From Adhaeribacter_A terreus (GTDB lineage Bacteria > Bacteroidota > Bacteroidia > Cytophagales > Hymenobacteraceae), in contig NZ_JBHSKT010000004.1 in the NCBI RefSeq assembly GCF_042657365.1, positions 1 through 64,000 on the forward strand: a DNA stretch of 64,000 nucleotides. Direction: 5' to 3'. Below the pieces are notes generated by a model. That model searched no databases. It was not told where the DNA came from and saw nothing but the letters and a program-made list of their open reading frames with translations. How positions within the stretch are numbered: position 1 is the first letter of the stretch; each line of letters starts with the position of its first letter. The translations under genes were made by a program, and so were the position numbers. Below, piece after piece: positions 8,751 to 16,428 of this stretch.

Positions 8751-8914
8751 TACCTTTGCCTTTACATGGGACCTGGCTTTAAAATATACCGACAACTGCG
8801 TGAAAGTAATTTTAAAACTTTAAGCTATAGCGTTCGTATAAGAATATTGTAAGCAAGATGTTCAAATTCGTCATTGTTTATTAAAAGAGGAAGCCCCAAA
8901 GCTTCCTCTTTTTG
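8751..8914 (+). ncRNA. Candidate small RNA bounded by promoter box and terminator
   Basis: TACCTTTG (8751-8758) is a perfect -7 box. A strong terminator lies at 8884-8914. The predicted transcript of about 140-150 nt contains only an 8-codon ORF (ATG at 8858), which might be a leader. A -33 TTG at the right distance is not evident. It could instead be a decayed gene remnant. Confidence 0.35.
8884..8914 (+). terminator. Rho-independent terminator
   Basis: AAGAGGAAGC pairs with GCTTCCTCTT around a CCCAAA loop, followed by TTTG and a further T run. No coding gene ends nearby, which is why a small RNA is suspected. Confidence 0.8.
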
Positions 8915-8927
8915 TTTTTAAGCCCGG

Positions 8928-8957
8928 CAGTTTTTCAGCCTCAAAACCTACCGTTTT
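8928..8957 (-). repeat. 30-bp dispersed motif
   Basis: Minus orientation; left block AAAACGGTAGG, right block AAAAACTG. Confidence 0.75.
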
Positions 8958-9042
8958 TTAATGGTTAAACCGCTGAAAATTATCTTGTAACTGAAACGAA
9001 AACCCGGCATTTTTTTGTTGGTTATAAACAGTTTTTAACCGG

Positions 9043-9072
9043 AAAACGCTACCGTTTTGGAGCAAAAAAGTG
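9043..9072 (+). repeat. 30-bp dispersed motif
   Basis: Plus orientation; AAAACGCTACCGTTTT is followed by AAAAAAGTG. Confidence 0.8.
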
Positions 9073-9127
9073 AGAATTTCCGGTTAAGTTACTTCAGTAA
9101 AATGTTCGGGCAGGCAATATATTTAAC

Positions 9128-9135
9128 TATATTTG
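9128..9135 (+). promoter_or_regulatory. -7 promoter box for ricT-gldH
   Basis: TATATTTG is a perfect TAnnTTTG match about 50 bases before the GTG start at 9187. The TTG that could open the same frame at 9133 lies inside this box, which argues against it as a start. Confidence 0.55.
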
Positions 9136-9186
9136 TTAATTGCTAAAAATGTATACAACCCTAAACGATATAAAGGAGACTTAAAA

Positions 9187-10701
9187 GTGGGATGTGGTTC
9201 TTGTTCGAGCGGGGGCGGCTGCGGCACGAAAGTGGGCGGCTGTAAAAGCAACGGCGGGTGTAGTACCGGCGGTTGTAACCGGCTCAATGTTTATGATTGG
9301 CTCAGCGACATGGAAATGCCTACGTCGTTTGAAGAATTTGATATAGTAGAAGTTCGTTTTAAAGGCGGACGCAAAGATTTTTACCGGAATACCAATAAAA
9401 TAGCACTTATTACCGGCGAACCGGTGGTAGTAGAAGTTCCGAATGGCCAGCACGTAGGGTACGTTTCGCTGAAAGGCGAGCTCGTGCGCCTGCAAATGCT
9501 GAAAAAGAAAGTTGACAACAACGAAGAAATAAAAAGCATTTACCGCATTGCCACCGAAAAAGACCTGGAAAAACTGGAAGCGGTAAAGTTGCAGGAAAAC
9601 GGCACCATGTACCGTGCGCGCCAGATCATTCAGGAACTCAGCTTAAAAATGAAGCTCTCGGATGTGGAATACCAGGCCGATAAAACCAAAGCTACTTTTT
9701 ATTATTCGGCTGAAGACCGCGTAGATTTCCGGGATCTGATCAAGAAACTGGCCGATGAATTTAAAATTCGCGTGGAAATGCGCCAGATCAGTCTGCGCCA
9801 CGAAGCCGGCCGTTTAGGCGGAATTGGTTCCTGCGGCCGCGAACTTTGCTGCTCTACCTGGCTTACCGATTTTAAAAGTGTTTCTACCACGGCAGCGCGT
9901 TACCAGAATTTATCGCTGAACCCGAGCAAACTTTCGGGTCAGTGCGGGCGCTTAAAATGCTGCCTGAACTATGAGCTGGAAACGTATATGGACGCCCTGA
10001 AGGATATTCCGACGGTGAACCGCCCGCTGCAAACCCAGAAAGGCGAAGCTTTCCTGCAAAAAACCGACATCTTTAAAAAGATCATGTGGTTTGGTTTCCG
10101 CGGCGATAATAATTGGCATCCGGTGCCGGTGGCTCGCGTGAAGGAAATTCAGAAAATAAACAGCGATGGGCAGCAGCCGGAGAACCTGGTAGAAGCCATA
10201 AAAGAGCCAAGCCATAAAGAATTGCTGGCGGCACAGCTGGAAGGTAGTCTGGAACGTTTGGACGATAAATTTAAATCGAAAGGTAAAAAGAAGAAGAAAA
10301 AGAAACCGGCCGGTTTGCAAAGTCTGGTTGAAGGGGTGCAACGTGCGGCAGAAATCAAGCAGCAAAATCGCCCGAAAGTAGCCCGCTCCGAAAGACCGGA
10401 AAGACCGCAGAAACAGACCTCCGGCGAAACCAGACCAGAACGTAGCGAAAGACCGGAAAGAGCCGAAGGCACAGAAAATCGCCGCCCAAACCGGGAAAAC
10501 CGCGGACCCCGACCGGAAAGAACGCCGCGGCCGGAACGCCCTGAAAGAGCTGAAAGAAGCGAACGCCCAGAACAGAAACGCGAAAATACGGCTGAAGGAG
10601 CAACGGCAGGCGATAACCGCCCTGACCGCGCCAACCAGAACCGTAACCGCAACCGGAACCGCAACTTTAATAAACCACGGCCGCCAAAACCTACCGAATA
10701 A
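9187..10701 (+). CDS. ricT: PSP1-domain regulatory iron-sulphur protein RicT (YaaT)
   Basis: 504 residues from the GTG at 9187. AAAGGAGA at 9172-9179 is a good ribosome site for this start, and the protein then begins MGCGSCSSGGGCG, the usual cysteine-rich opening of Bacteroidota members. The PSP1 C-terminal domain follows (about 60-270) with conserved cysteines in GIGSCGRELCCSTW and SGQCGRLKCCLNYE. In Bacillus, RicT belongs to the RicAFT complex that affects RNA maturation and carries an Fe-S cluster; the role here is unknown. The last 150 residues are a disordered Arg/Glu/Pro tail with many ERPER units and an Asn-Arg run, likely RNA-binding. gldH starts three bases after the stop, a conserved pairing in the phylum. 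Confidence 0.88.
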   Translation: MGCGSCSSGGGCGTKVGGCKSNGGCSTGGCNRLNVYDWLSDMEMPTSFEEFDIVEVRFKGGRKDFYRNTNKIALITGEPVVVEVPNGQHVGYVSLKGELVRLQMLKKKVDNNEEIKSIYRIATEKDLEKLEAVKLQENGTMYRARQIIQELSLKMKLSDVEYQADKTKATFYYSAEDRVDFRDLIKKLADEFKIRVEMRQISLRHEAGRLGGIGSCGRELCCSTWLTDFKSVSTTAARYQNLSLNPSKLSGQCGRLKCCLNYELETYMDALKDIPTVNRPLQTQKGEAFLQKTDIFKKIMWFGFRGDNNWHPVPVARVKEIQKINSDGQQPENLVEAIKEPSHKELLAAQLEGSLERLDDKFKSKGKKKKKKKPAGLQSLVEGVQRAAEIKQQNRPKVARSERPERPQKQTSGETRPERSERPERAEGTENRRPNRENRGPRPERTPRPERPERAERSERPEQKRENTAEGATAGDNRPDRANQNRNRNRNRNFNKPRPPKPTE

Positions 10702-10704
10702 CCT

Positions 10705-11178
10705 ATGAAAAAATACCTGCTTCCGGCATTTGTAATGCTCACTTTTTTACTGAGCAGCTGCGATAAGAACCGGATCTTCGAGCAAAACCAGGACCTGGAA
10801 AACAATTCCTGGCCCATTGCTGCGATCCGGGAATATAAATTCGAGGTAAAAGATACTTCTAAAAAATACGCGATCTACTTTAATGTGCGGAACGCGATCT
10901 TTTATGAATACTATAATCTTTACATGAAGCACACGCTAATTGGCCCCGACGGAAAAACGATTTCTACCAATCTGCACGAGTTATACCTGATGGATAAAAA
11001 ATCGGGCAAACCACTTGGCGATGGAGCCGGCGACATTTTCGACCACCAGGTGCTGGCTATTAAAGACCAGACTTTTGATCAGCCTGGTACTTATACCATA
11101 AAACTGCAGCAATACATGCGCCGCGATCCGCTACCTGGCATTATGTCGGTAGGCGTTCGGGTAGAAACGCAGGAATAA
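10705..11178 (+). CDS. gldH: Gliding motility lipoprotein GldH
   Basis: A 157-residue lipoprotein. The lipobox LLSSC gives Cys-19, followed by DKNRIFEQNQDLENNSW, the signature opening of GldH. The central YYNLYMKHTLIGPDGKTI and the C-terminal FDQPGTYTIKLQQYMR..PLPGIMSVGVRVE match the family. GldH is needed for gliding and T9SS function in Flavobacterium and sits in the cell envelope. It is translated directly after ricT and the unit ends at the terminator at 11201. Confidence 0.92.
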   Translation: MKKYLLPAFVMLTFLLSSCDKNRIFEQNQDLENNSWPIAAIREYKFEVKDTSKKYAIYFNVRNAIFYEYYNLYMKHTLIGPDGKTISTNLHELYLMDKKSGKPLGDGAGDIFDHQVLAIKDQTFDQPGTYTIKLQQYMRRDPLPGIMSVGVRVETQE

Positions 11179-11206
11179 AACGCTATGGTTTGAGATTAAA
11201 AAAACC
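11177..11206 (+). repeat. 30-bp dispersed motif
   Basis: Plus orientation, starting one base before the final A of the gldH stop codon; its A-rich right end merges into the terminator stem. Confidence 0.7.
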
Positions 11207-11238
11207 GGTTTGCAGCAGCAGGCCGGTTTTCTTTTTTT
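11201..11238 (+). terminator. Terminator of ricT-gldH
   Basis: AAAACCGG and CCGGTTTT flank a 14-base loop, followed by a C and seven T. Confidence 0.8.
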
Positions 11239-11242
11239 AAGA

Positions 11243-11272
11243 CACTTTTTCCGGTTAAATTAATAGCGTTTT
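11243..11272 (-). repeat. 30-bp dispersed motif
   Basis: Minus orientation; AAAACGCTATTAATTT with right block AAAAAGTG. Together with the copy at 11177 it brackets the gldH terminator. Confidence 0.7.
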
Positions 11273-11343
11273 CTTGGAAATAAACAGCAACCACAAACCG
11301 GTTTCTATGGTATTCCATAAACACTATATTCCGGACGAGAAAG

Positions 11344-12441
11344 ATGAAAATTGCTTTAGAAGTGGTAGGCGCTATAATGATCCTGCTTTCGTTTCTGCCG
11401 CTTATTAAAACGCATTACTGGTGGATCCGGGTACTCGATTTTCCGCGCATGCAGGTGGCTTTCGTTTCGGCGGTGGTACTGGTTCTATACCTTATTTTTT
11501 TCGAGATCAGGCACCGGGCGGAAATTCTTTTTGGGGTGTTGCTGGCAGTGGCTTTTATTAACGAAATGCTGCACGTGTACCGCTACACTTGGCTGGCTCC
11601 GGTACAGGCGCTTCGGAGTAAAATTAAAGCTCCGAAAAATTCCTTCAGCTTTATGATCTCAAACGTGCGGATGAGCAATAAACGCTATGATAAATTCCTG
11701 AAAATCGTACACGAAAACGACCCGGATATTCTGCTGATAAACGAGCCGAACCAGCGCTGGGCGGATGCCATTTCACGCCTGAACCGGGTATATGCTTACT
11801 CCATAAAAAAACCGCTGGAAAACACATACGGCATGATTCTGTATTCCAAATTCAAAATCACAGAATATGAAATACGCTATTTAATAGAAGACGAAATTCC
11901 GTCGTTCTATTGCATTATAGAACTGCCGACGGGCAAGAAATTCGATCTTTTTACGGTGCATCCGCAGCCGCCTAATTTTGATAAACACACCGATAAACGC
12001 GAGGCTGAACTTTTAATTGTAGCTAAGAAAGCCAAGGAAACACCTTATGCCAGTATAGTTGCCGGCGACCTGAACGATGTGGCCTGGAGTTACACCACAA
12101 GGCTTTTCCGTAGGATCAGTGGTTTATTAGATCCGCGAATAGGCCGTGGTTTTTATAATACCTATAACGCGTTTGTGCCGTTTTTCCGCTATTCTTTAGA
12201 CCATATTTTCTACGATCCGGCCTTCCGGCTTATAAGAATGAAGCGTCTTCCCTTTTTTGGTTCCGACCATTTTCCTATTCTGGTGCGCTTAAATTACGAA
12301 CCGCTGGAAGCCGATGAACATGATGTTCCGGAGCCGGAACACGAAGAAGTGCAGGAAGCTGAGGAAATGATAGATCTGGGTACTGAAGGCAAAAAGCCGG
12401 AAGAAGTAGCACAGGTATTGAAACGCAGAAAACGGTTATAA
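11344..12441 (+). CDS. Membrane-anchored endonuclease/exonuclease/phosphatase family protein
   Basis: 365 residues. Three hydrophobic helices occupy about residues 4-80. Then an EEP domain begins with FMISNVRMSNKRYDKFLKIV and carries the family motifs NEPNQRW, the acidic GMILYSKF strand, VAGDLNDVAWS (Asp and Asn of the catalytic site) and the closing GSDHFPILVRLNY. Relatives hydrolyse phosphodiesters such as nucleic acids, sphingomyelin or inositol phosphates; the substrate here cannot be deduced. The C-terminal 40 residues are acidic and variable. A terminator follows directly. Confidence 0.82.
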   Translation: MKIALEVVGAIMILLSFLPLIKTHYWWIRVLDFPRMQVAFVSAVVLVLYLIFFEIRHRAEILFGVLLAVAFINEMLHVYRYTWLAPVQALRSKIKAPKNSFSFMISNVRMSNKRYDKFLKIVHENDPDILLINEPNQRWADAISRLNRVYAYSIKKPLENTYGMILYSKFKITEYEIRYLIEDEIPSFYCIIELPTGKKFDLFTVHPQPPNFDKHTDKREAELLIVAKKAKETPYASIVAGDLNDVAWSYTTRLFRRISGLLDPRIGRGFYNTYNAFVPFFRYSLDHIFYDPAFRLIRMKRLPFFGSDHFPILVRLNYEPLEADEHDVPEPEHEEVQEAEEMIDLGTEGKKPEEVAQVLKRRKRL

Positions 12442-12448
12442 AAAAAAA

Positions 12449-12472
12449 CAGCCGGCTCTTGGGGAGCCGGCT
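12449..12472. terminator. Terminator between convergent EEP gene and cold shock gene
   Basis: CAGCCGGCTC pairs with GAGCCGGCTG around TTGGG. An A run on the left could give a U-tract to a minus-strand transcript, so it may serve the cold shock gene more than the EEP gene. Confidence 0.7.
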
Positions 12473-12514
12473 GAATCTTTCACTTTAGGGATATATCCTC
12501 AAACGAGGGCGTAA

Positions 12515-12706
12515 TTAGATACGCTCAACGTTAACCGCATTCAAACCTTTTTTACCTTCAGTTACTTCGAAAGAAACGCGATCGTTCTCGCGAATCTCGT
12601 GGATAAGTCCGCTCTGGTGAACGAAGATATCCTGGTTGTTCTCATCAGAAACGATGAAACCGAAACCTTTTGACTCATTAAAGAATTTTACTTTACCAGT
12701 TTTCAT
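12515..12706 (-). CDS. Cold shock protein (CspA family)
   Basis: A 63-residue single cold shock domain. The RNA-binding motifs are KGFGFI (RNP1 type, residues 13-18) and DIFVHQS (RNP2 type, 26-32), with the opening GKVKFFNESKG. It acts as an RNA chaperone that loosens secondary structure. It has a paralogue at 48868-49062 and a third cold shock domain at 52443-52898. A TACCTTTG box sits at 12733-12740 on the minus strand, giving a short leader. Confidence 0.93.
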   Translation of the reverse strand: MKTGKVKFFNESKGFGFIVSDENNQDIFVHQSGLIHEIRENDRVSFEVTEGKKGLNAVNVERI

Positions 12707-12732
12707 AAAAAAAATAATTATTAATAATACAT

Positions 12733-12740
12733 CAAAGGTA
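12733..12740 (-). promoter_or_regulatory. -7 promoter box of the cold shock gene
   Basis: The minus strand reads TACCTTTG, a perfect TAnnTTTG match 27 bases before the start codon. Confidence 0.5.
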
Positions 12741-12833
12741 CGGATTTATTTCAAATAAAAACAGCGTTGTTACAAATACTTCTCAAAATTAAACTGTTTT
12801 CTGCCTCCCGGCTTTTACTATTACCTGATCCGG

Positions 12834-12863
12834 CACTTTTTACCCCTGAAACCATAGCGTTTT
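12834..12863 (-). repeat. 30-bp dispersed motif
   Basis: Perfect-length minus copy; AAAACGCTATGGTTTC and AAAAAGTG. Confidence 0.8.
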
Positions 12864-13190
12864 ACTGCCAATTTTCCTTTTTAGATGAAGCTGCTAAAGT
12901 CTTATTTTTCAACTGCTTTAATTTAAATTCTGCTGAAGCATAATAAATAAGGTAGCACGTTTTTCAGCACGCTAAAAATCAAATCCTTATCTCTTTATTT
13001 TCGGACGAAGCCTTGTTTTTTTCGACCTGTTGCTGCAATAACCAATTTCCCAAAAACAGATGATAACCTGGTAAGGGCCGCGCGGCGTTTCCTCTTAAAT
13101 TCGCTTTATTTCCTGACATCTTTTTAGCAAACATTTTACTTTAAAGTGTGAACCCGACTGAGGATTAAGCGTATAGCTAATTCGCTGCGC

Positions 13191-13230
13191 AAATTTTAAG
13201 CCTTGTGATTCACAAGCCGGCTTAAAATTT
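13191..13230. promoter_or_regulatory. Long inverted repeat overlapping a promoter-like sequence
   Basis: AAATTTTAAGCC (13191-13202) pairs with GGCTTAAAATTT (13219-13230), and inside it TTGTGA pairs with TCACAA, leaving a 3-base GCC bulge. TTG at 13203 and AAAATTTG at 13224-13231 sit at promoter spacing within the same repeat. No T-run follows on either strand, so it is not a terminator. It could be an operator for the gene at 13324. Confidence 0.5.
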
Positions 13231-13323
13231 GGGGCGGTTTCCGGCAGGGCAATACTGCTTTACCGGCTTTACTGTTCATTTATTCATCATCATTCATCAT
13301 CATTTAAAAGGAGAAAAATCAGT

Positions 13324-14946
13324 ATGGCAGAAAATCAAAAAAACTCAGGTCAGTCTTCTATGTCAGGCAGTGGCTCAGATTCTAAATCAATGTCGGGTAC
13401 AAGCCAAACCGGCATGAGCAGCTCCTCTTCTTCTATGATGTCGGGCGGTACGCAGAGCACTAACAGCGGTAACACCGGCGCTTCTGGCAGCACGTCATCG
13501 GGTAGCACTACCAACAGCAAAACCGGTTCAAAAACTACCTCCTCAGACAGCAGCCGTACTGCTTCAACTGGCTCAAAGTCAAAATCTGGTTCAACTTCTT
13601 CTTCCCCAACTTCAAAAACCAGCCGCCAGACCACCGGAAAATCTTCCGGCAGATCTGCTACCGCAGGTACTTCCGGCGGTTCTGCTAAATCAGGTACCAG
13701 ATCATCCCGTTCTTCATCGTCTTCCTCATCAGATAATACTGATATGGGCTCACAAAACGAAGGTAACTATGGCAGCATGAGCCAGGGCGGCTATGGCAGC
13801 TACAACCAGAACTGGGGTTCGCAAGGCAACGTGGGCAATTATAGCTCCGGCATGGAAAACGATGAAAATTATGATTCATATTCATCTGGCAGTGGTTATG
13901 GTCAGCAAGGCCAGAGAGATAACTGGGGTGCTTACCAAGATCAAAATCAGAACCAACGCAACTATGGTGGCTATGGCAATGAATCTGGCAGCTACGGTAA
14001 CCAGATGAGCTATGGCGGTTCTACCCAAAGCGGTTACGGCTCGCAAGGCAACCGCGAAAACTGGGGCGAACAAAACCGCAACCAAGGTAACTGGGGCGGT
14101 ACTTCCGGCGGACAGGGCAATTATAGCCGTGGCATGAGCGGTAGCTCACAAGGCGGCGGCAGCCAATACGGTTATGGTTCTTCACAAGGCCAGGGCGGTT
14201 ACGGCTCGCAAAGCGGCTATGGTTCTTCTAACTATGGCAACATGAGCAATTATAACCAGGAAAATTATAACCAACAGCAGCGCGGTGGTATGGGCCGCCA
14301 AGGCAACTGGGAAAACCAGCAACGCGGTGGCATGAGCAACTACGACCAGGATAATTATGGTACACGTGGCGGTTACGGCCAATCTTCGCAAGGCGGTTAT
14401 GGCTCGCAAGGCTATCAGGGCGGCGGCTACAGTGGCCAGTATGGCAACCAGGGTGGCTGGGGATCTAACCGCGGCCAGCAAAGTGGTTATGACCAGGATA
14501 ATTATGGCACTTCGCAACGCGGAAGCTGGGGCAACCAGGGCGGAAATTTTGGTAACCAGCAAGGTGGCCAATACGGTCAGCAACGCGGCGGTTACAGCAG
14601 CTACCGCGATGAAAATGAATCGTATGGAAATCGTTCGCAAGGCGGTTATGGTTCGCAGGGCGGCCAAGGTGGTTATGGCCGGGGCATGAGCAACCAGGGT
14701 GGCTATGGCTCTTATGGCCAGGGCAACCGCGGCGGTTCTTACAACGAAGAAATGGGCTCCAGAAGAGGTTCACAAAGCGGTTTCGGGGGTTACGGCGGCA
14801 GCGCTTCTTATCGTTCTGATGAGAATTCGGGTCGTGGCAGCTACGGCAGAAGCGGTTCTTATGGCAGTTCATCGCATGGCGGTTACGATCAGGACGAAGA
14901 TTATCGTTATACCCGCGGCAACCGCAACACCAGCGACGAATATTAA
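13324..14946 (+). CDS. Large low-complexity Gly/Ser/Tyr/Gln/Asn-rich prion-like protein
   Basis: 540 residues with no recognisable globular domain, signal peptide or membrane segment. Residues 1-135 are Ser/Thr/Gly-rich with scattered Lys and Arg. A short acidic linker (NTDMGSQNEG) follows. From about 150 to 525 the chain is made of degenerate units such as GGYGSQ, GNWGGT, YNQENYNQ and YDQDNYGT, with aromatic Tyr or Trp every 4-8 residues and interspersed Arg. This is the composition of FUS-type prion-like domains that drive phase separation. AAAGGAGA lies 10-17 bases before the ATG, so translation is well supported. The reverse frames are also open, but only as shadows of the repeats. A strong terminator follows. 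Role unknown; stress, desiccation or RNA-granule functions are speculation. Confidence 0.8.
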   Translation: MAENQKNSGQSSMSGSGSDSKSMSGTSQTGMSSSSSSMMSGGTQSTNSGNTGASGSTSSGSTTNSKTGSKTTSSDSSRTASTGSKSKSGSTSSSPTSKTSRQTTGKSSGRSATAGTSGGSAKSGTRSSRSSSSSSSDNTDMGSQNEGNYGSMSQGGYGSYNQNWGSQGNVGNYSSGMENDENYDSYSSGSGYGQQGQRDNWGAYQDQNQNQRNYGGYGNESGSYGNQMSYGGSTQSGYGSQGNRENWGEQNRNQGNWGGTSGGQGNYSRGMSGSSQGGGSQYGYGSSQGQGGYGSQSGYGSSNYGNMSNYNQENYNQQQRGGMGRQGNWENQQRGGMSNYDQDNYGTRGGYGQSSQGGYGSQGYQGGGYSGQYGNQGGWGSNRGQQSGYDQDNYGTSQRGSWGNQGGNFGNQQGGQYGQQRGGYSSYRDENESYGNRSQGGYGSQGGQGGYGRGMSNQGGYGSYGQGNRGGSYNEEMGSRRGSQSGFGGYGGSASYRSDENSGRGSYGRSGSYGSSSHGGYDQDEDYRYTRGNRNTSDEY

Positions 14947-14968
14947 TTTTCTGACTAGCTATAAATGA

Positions 14969-15001
14969 AAAATCCCCGGTAAATTGCCGGGGATTTTTTT
15001 T
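14969..15001 (+). terminator. Terminator of the low-complexity gene
   Basis: AAAATCCCCGG pairs with CCGGGGATTTT around TAAATTG, followed by a run of T. Confidence 0.85.
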
Positions 15002-15058
15002 ATGTACATTTTTACAGCCACTCTCTTTTTTCCGCAAACAATTCTTCCATTTACCCGT

Positions 15059-15087
15059 CAGTTTTTTGTTTTAAATCATAGCGTTTT
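15059..15087 (-). repeat. 30-bp dispersed motif
   Basis: Minus orientation; AAAACGCTATGATTT and a slightly longer A-run before CTG. Confidence 0.65.
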
Positions 15088-15246
15088 TCCCTGCTTTTAA
15101 TTCACAGAAACACCGAAAAACACTAACATTGCAGCAACCGTTTTCTACCCAGAACGCAGCAGAATTCCAAAGACAATTTCGATAAAAAAAACTCCAGCAA
15201 AATAGCGAAATTCTGCATTGTTGCTGAAGTTTTATATTCGAGCCTT

Positions 15247-15276
15247 GACTTTTTCAGCCAAAACTCCTACCGTTTT
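15247..15276 (-). repeat. 30-bp dispersed motif
   Basis: Perfect-length minus copy; AAAACGGTAGG and AAAAAGTC. Confidence 0.8.
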
Positions 15277-15290
15277 TCAAGCTTTCTTGG

Positions 15291-16154
15291 CTAAAAGCAA
15301 TCGGCATATTGGTGGCAAAAATCGCGAAAGGTGTGCCCTTTATGGCCAGTAACTTTTTCGGTGGTATCGGTTACGGTAGCGGCGTGGCCGGCTTTACAGA
15401 TCTGATGCAATTCCATCATGGCATTCACCATCCAGTCGGGCATGTTCATTTGCTTCATTCCCTCCCGGGCGGCGTCTTCGGGTACATCTACAAACTCGAT
15501 CTGGCGGCCGGTGGCTTCAGAAATAGCTTGGGCAACTTCCTCTCCTGTAAGCGCTTCCGGACCAGTAATGTATAAGGCTTGGTTGTAAAATTTATCGCTG
15601 GTAAGCACGCAATCGGCCACATCGGCAATATCGCGGGCATCAATAAAACTTACTTTGCCATGGCCCAACGGAAGGTATATTTTATTATCGGTCCGGATGC
15701 TGTTTCCGTAGTAATTCACAAAATTCTGCATGAAAGAAGCCGGCCGCAAAATGGTATAGGTCAAGCCCGAATCTTCCAGATATTTTTCCACTTCGCGGTG
15801 CCAGCGGCCCAACTGAATGCCATTCTCCGCTTCAGCGCCCGCTGCCGAAAGTCTTACTACGTGTTTCACCCCGGCTTCTTTGGCGGCATCTATCAGCAAT
15901 TTGCCAATTTCCACCTGGTCTTCAGACATGGGCGTGATCATGAAAATGCGGTCAACGCCCGTAAAAGCCGCTTTCAGCGATTCCGGTTTATGGTATTCGA
16001 TCTCGCAAAGTTCCACGTTCGGGTATTTCAGATTTTCGCCTTTAATAATGGAATGCACGCCGGCCCGCACTTTTACATTTAAGTTCGAAAGTTTTTTTAC
16101 CACCTGGTTGCCAACCGTGCCGGTAGCACCGGTAATTAAGATAGTTTCCTGCAT
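15291..16154 (-). CDS. NmrA-family NAD(P)-binding oxidoreductase
   Basis: 287 residues from the ATG at 16154 (MQETILITGATGTVGN). The longer open frame would put 29 low-quality residues before the Rossmann strand, so the internal start is preferred. The glycine motif GATGTVG at residues 8-14 binds NAD(P). LRPASFMQNF and the late DIADVADCVLTSDKFYNQALYITGPEALTGEE stretch are typical of NmrA/QorB-like atypical short-chain dehydrogenases. These act as quinone or flavonoid reductases or as redox sensors; the substrate is unknown. It is flanked on both sides by 30-bp motif copies and has no operon partner. Confidence 0.85.
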   Translation of the reverse strand: MQETILITGATGTVGNQVVKKLSNLNVKVRAGVHSIIKGENLKYPNVELCEIEYHKPESLKAAFTGVDRIFMITPMSEDQVEIGKLLIDAAKEAGVKHVVRLSAAGAEAENGIQLGRWHREVEKYLEDSGLTYTILRPASFMQNFVNYYGNSIRTDNKIYLPLGHGKVSFIDARDIADVADCVLTSDKFYNQALYITGPEALTGEEVAQAISEATGRQIEFVDVPEDAAREGMKQMNMPDWMVNAMMELHQICKAGHAATVTDTTEKVTGHKGHTFRDFCHQYADCF

Positions 16155-16258
16155 AGCTGCTGTTGCGTGAAGAATAAATGAGTGAATGCGTAATTTCCTG
16201 AATATTTGTTTAAACTGAAATCGGGGAATTTGGTTGAGCAAAATTCCCGCATCCGCAA

Positions 16259-16288
16259 AAAACGGTATGCTTTTGCGTTAAAAAACCC
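16259..16288 (+). repeat. 30-bp dispersed motif
   Basis: Plus orientation; AAAACGGTATGCTTTT and AAAAAACCC. First of three copies within 145 bases. Confidence 0.75.
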
Positions 16289-16314
16289 GACAATAAAAAC
16301 CTGCCGCAACAGAA

Positions 16315-16344
16315 AAAACGCTACGCTTTCAGCCGCTAAAACTA
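16315..16344 (+). repeat. 30-bp dispersed motif
   Basis: Plus orientation; AAAACGCTACGCTTTC with a weak right block (CTAAAACTA). Confidence 0.6.
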
Positions 16345-16373
16345 CCGGAAAACAAACGCATGAATGAGGTAGA

Positions 16374-16403
16374 AAAACGGTAGGATTTCAGGCTAAAAAA
16401 GTG
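16374..16403 (+). repeat. 30-bp dispersed motif
   Basis: Plus orientation, perfect length; AAAACGGTAGGATTTC and AAAAAAGTG. Third of the cluster. Confidence 0.8.
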
Positions 16404-16428
16404 CTTAACGTACCGCCAAACCAACTTT

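Larger units (their letters stand above)
8669..9186. other. 518-base gene-free stretch: motif copies, candidate small transcript, ricT promoter
   Basis: It holds three copies of the 30-bp motif (8674, 8928 and 9043), a TACCTTTG box at 8751 followed 130 bases later by a terminator, and the ricT promoter at 9128. No protein-coding ORF of believable length was seen. Confidence 0.7.
12707..13323. other. 617-base divergent intergenic region
   Basis: It contains the cold shock promoter (12733), one copy of the 30-bp motif (12834), and a long hairpin overlapping a promoter-like sequence (13191-13231) upstream of the low-complexity gene. Between about 12870 and 13190 I see no ORF or clear structure. 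Confidence 0.6.
14947..15290. other. 344-base convergent spacer
   Basis: It holds the terminator at 14969-15001 and two copies of the 30-bp motif (15059 and 15247). Nothing else was recognised. Confidence 0.6.

Noticed and set aside
14182..14667. Open frames on both strands inside the low-complexity gene
   Set aside because: Repetitive Ala/Thr/Ile or Arg/His strings produced by reading GGY-type repeats in other frames; only the forward frame has a ribosome site and terminator.
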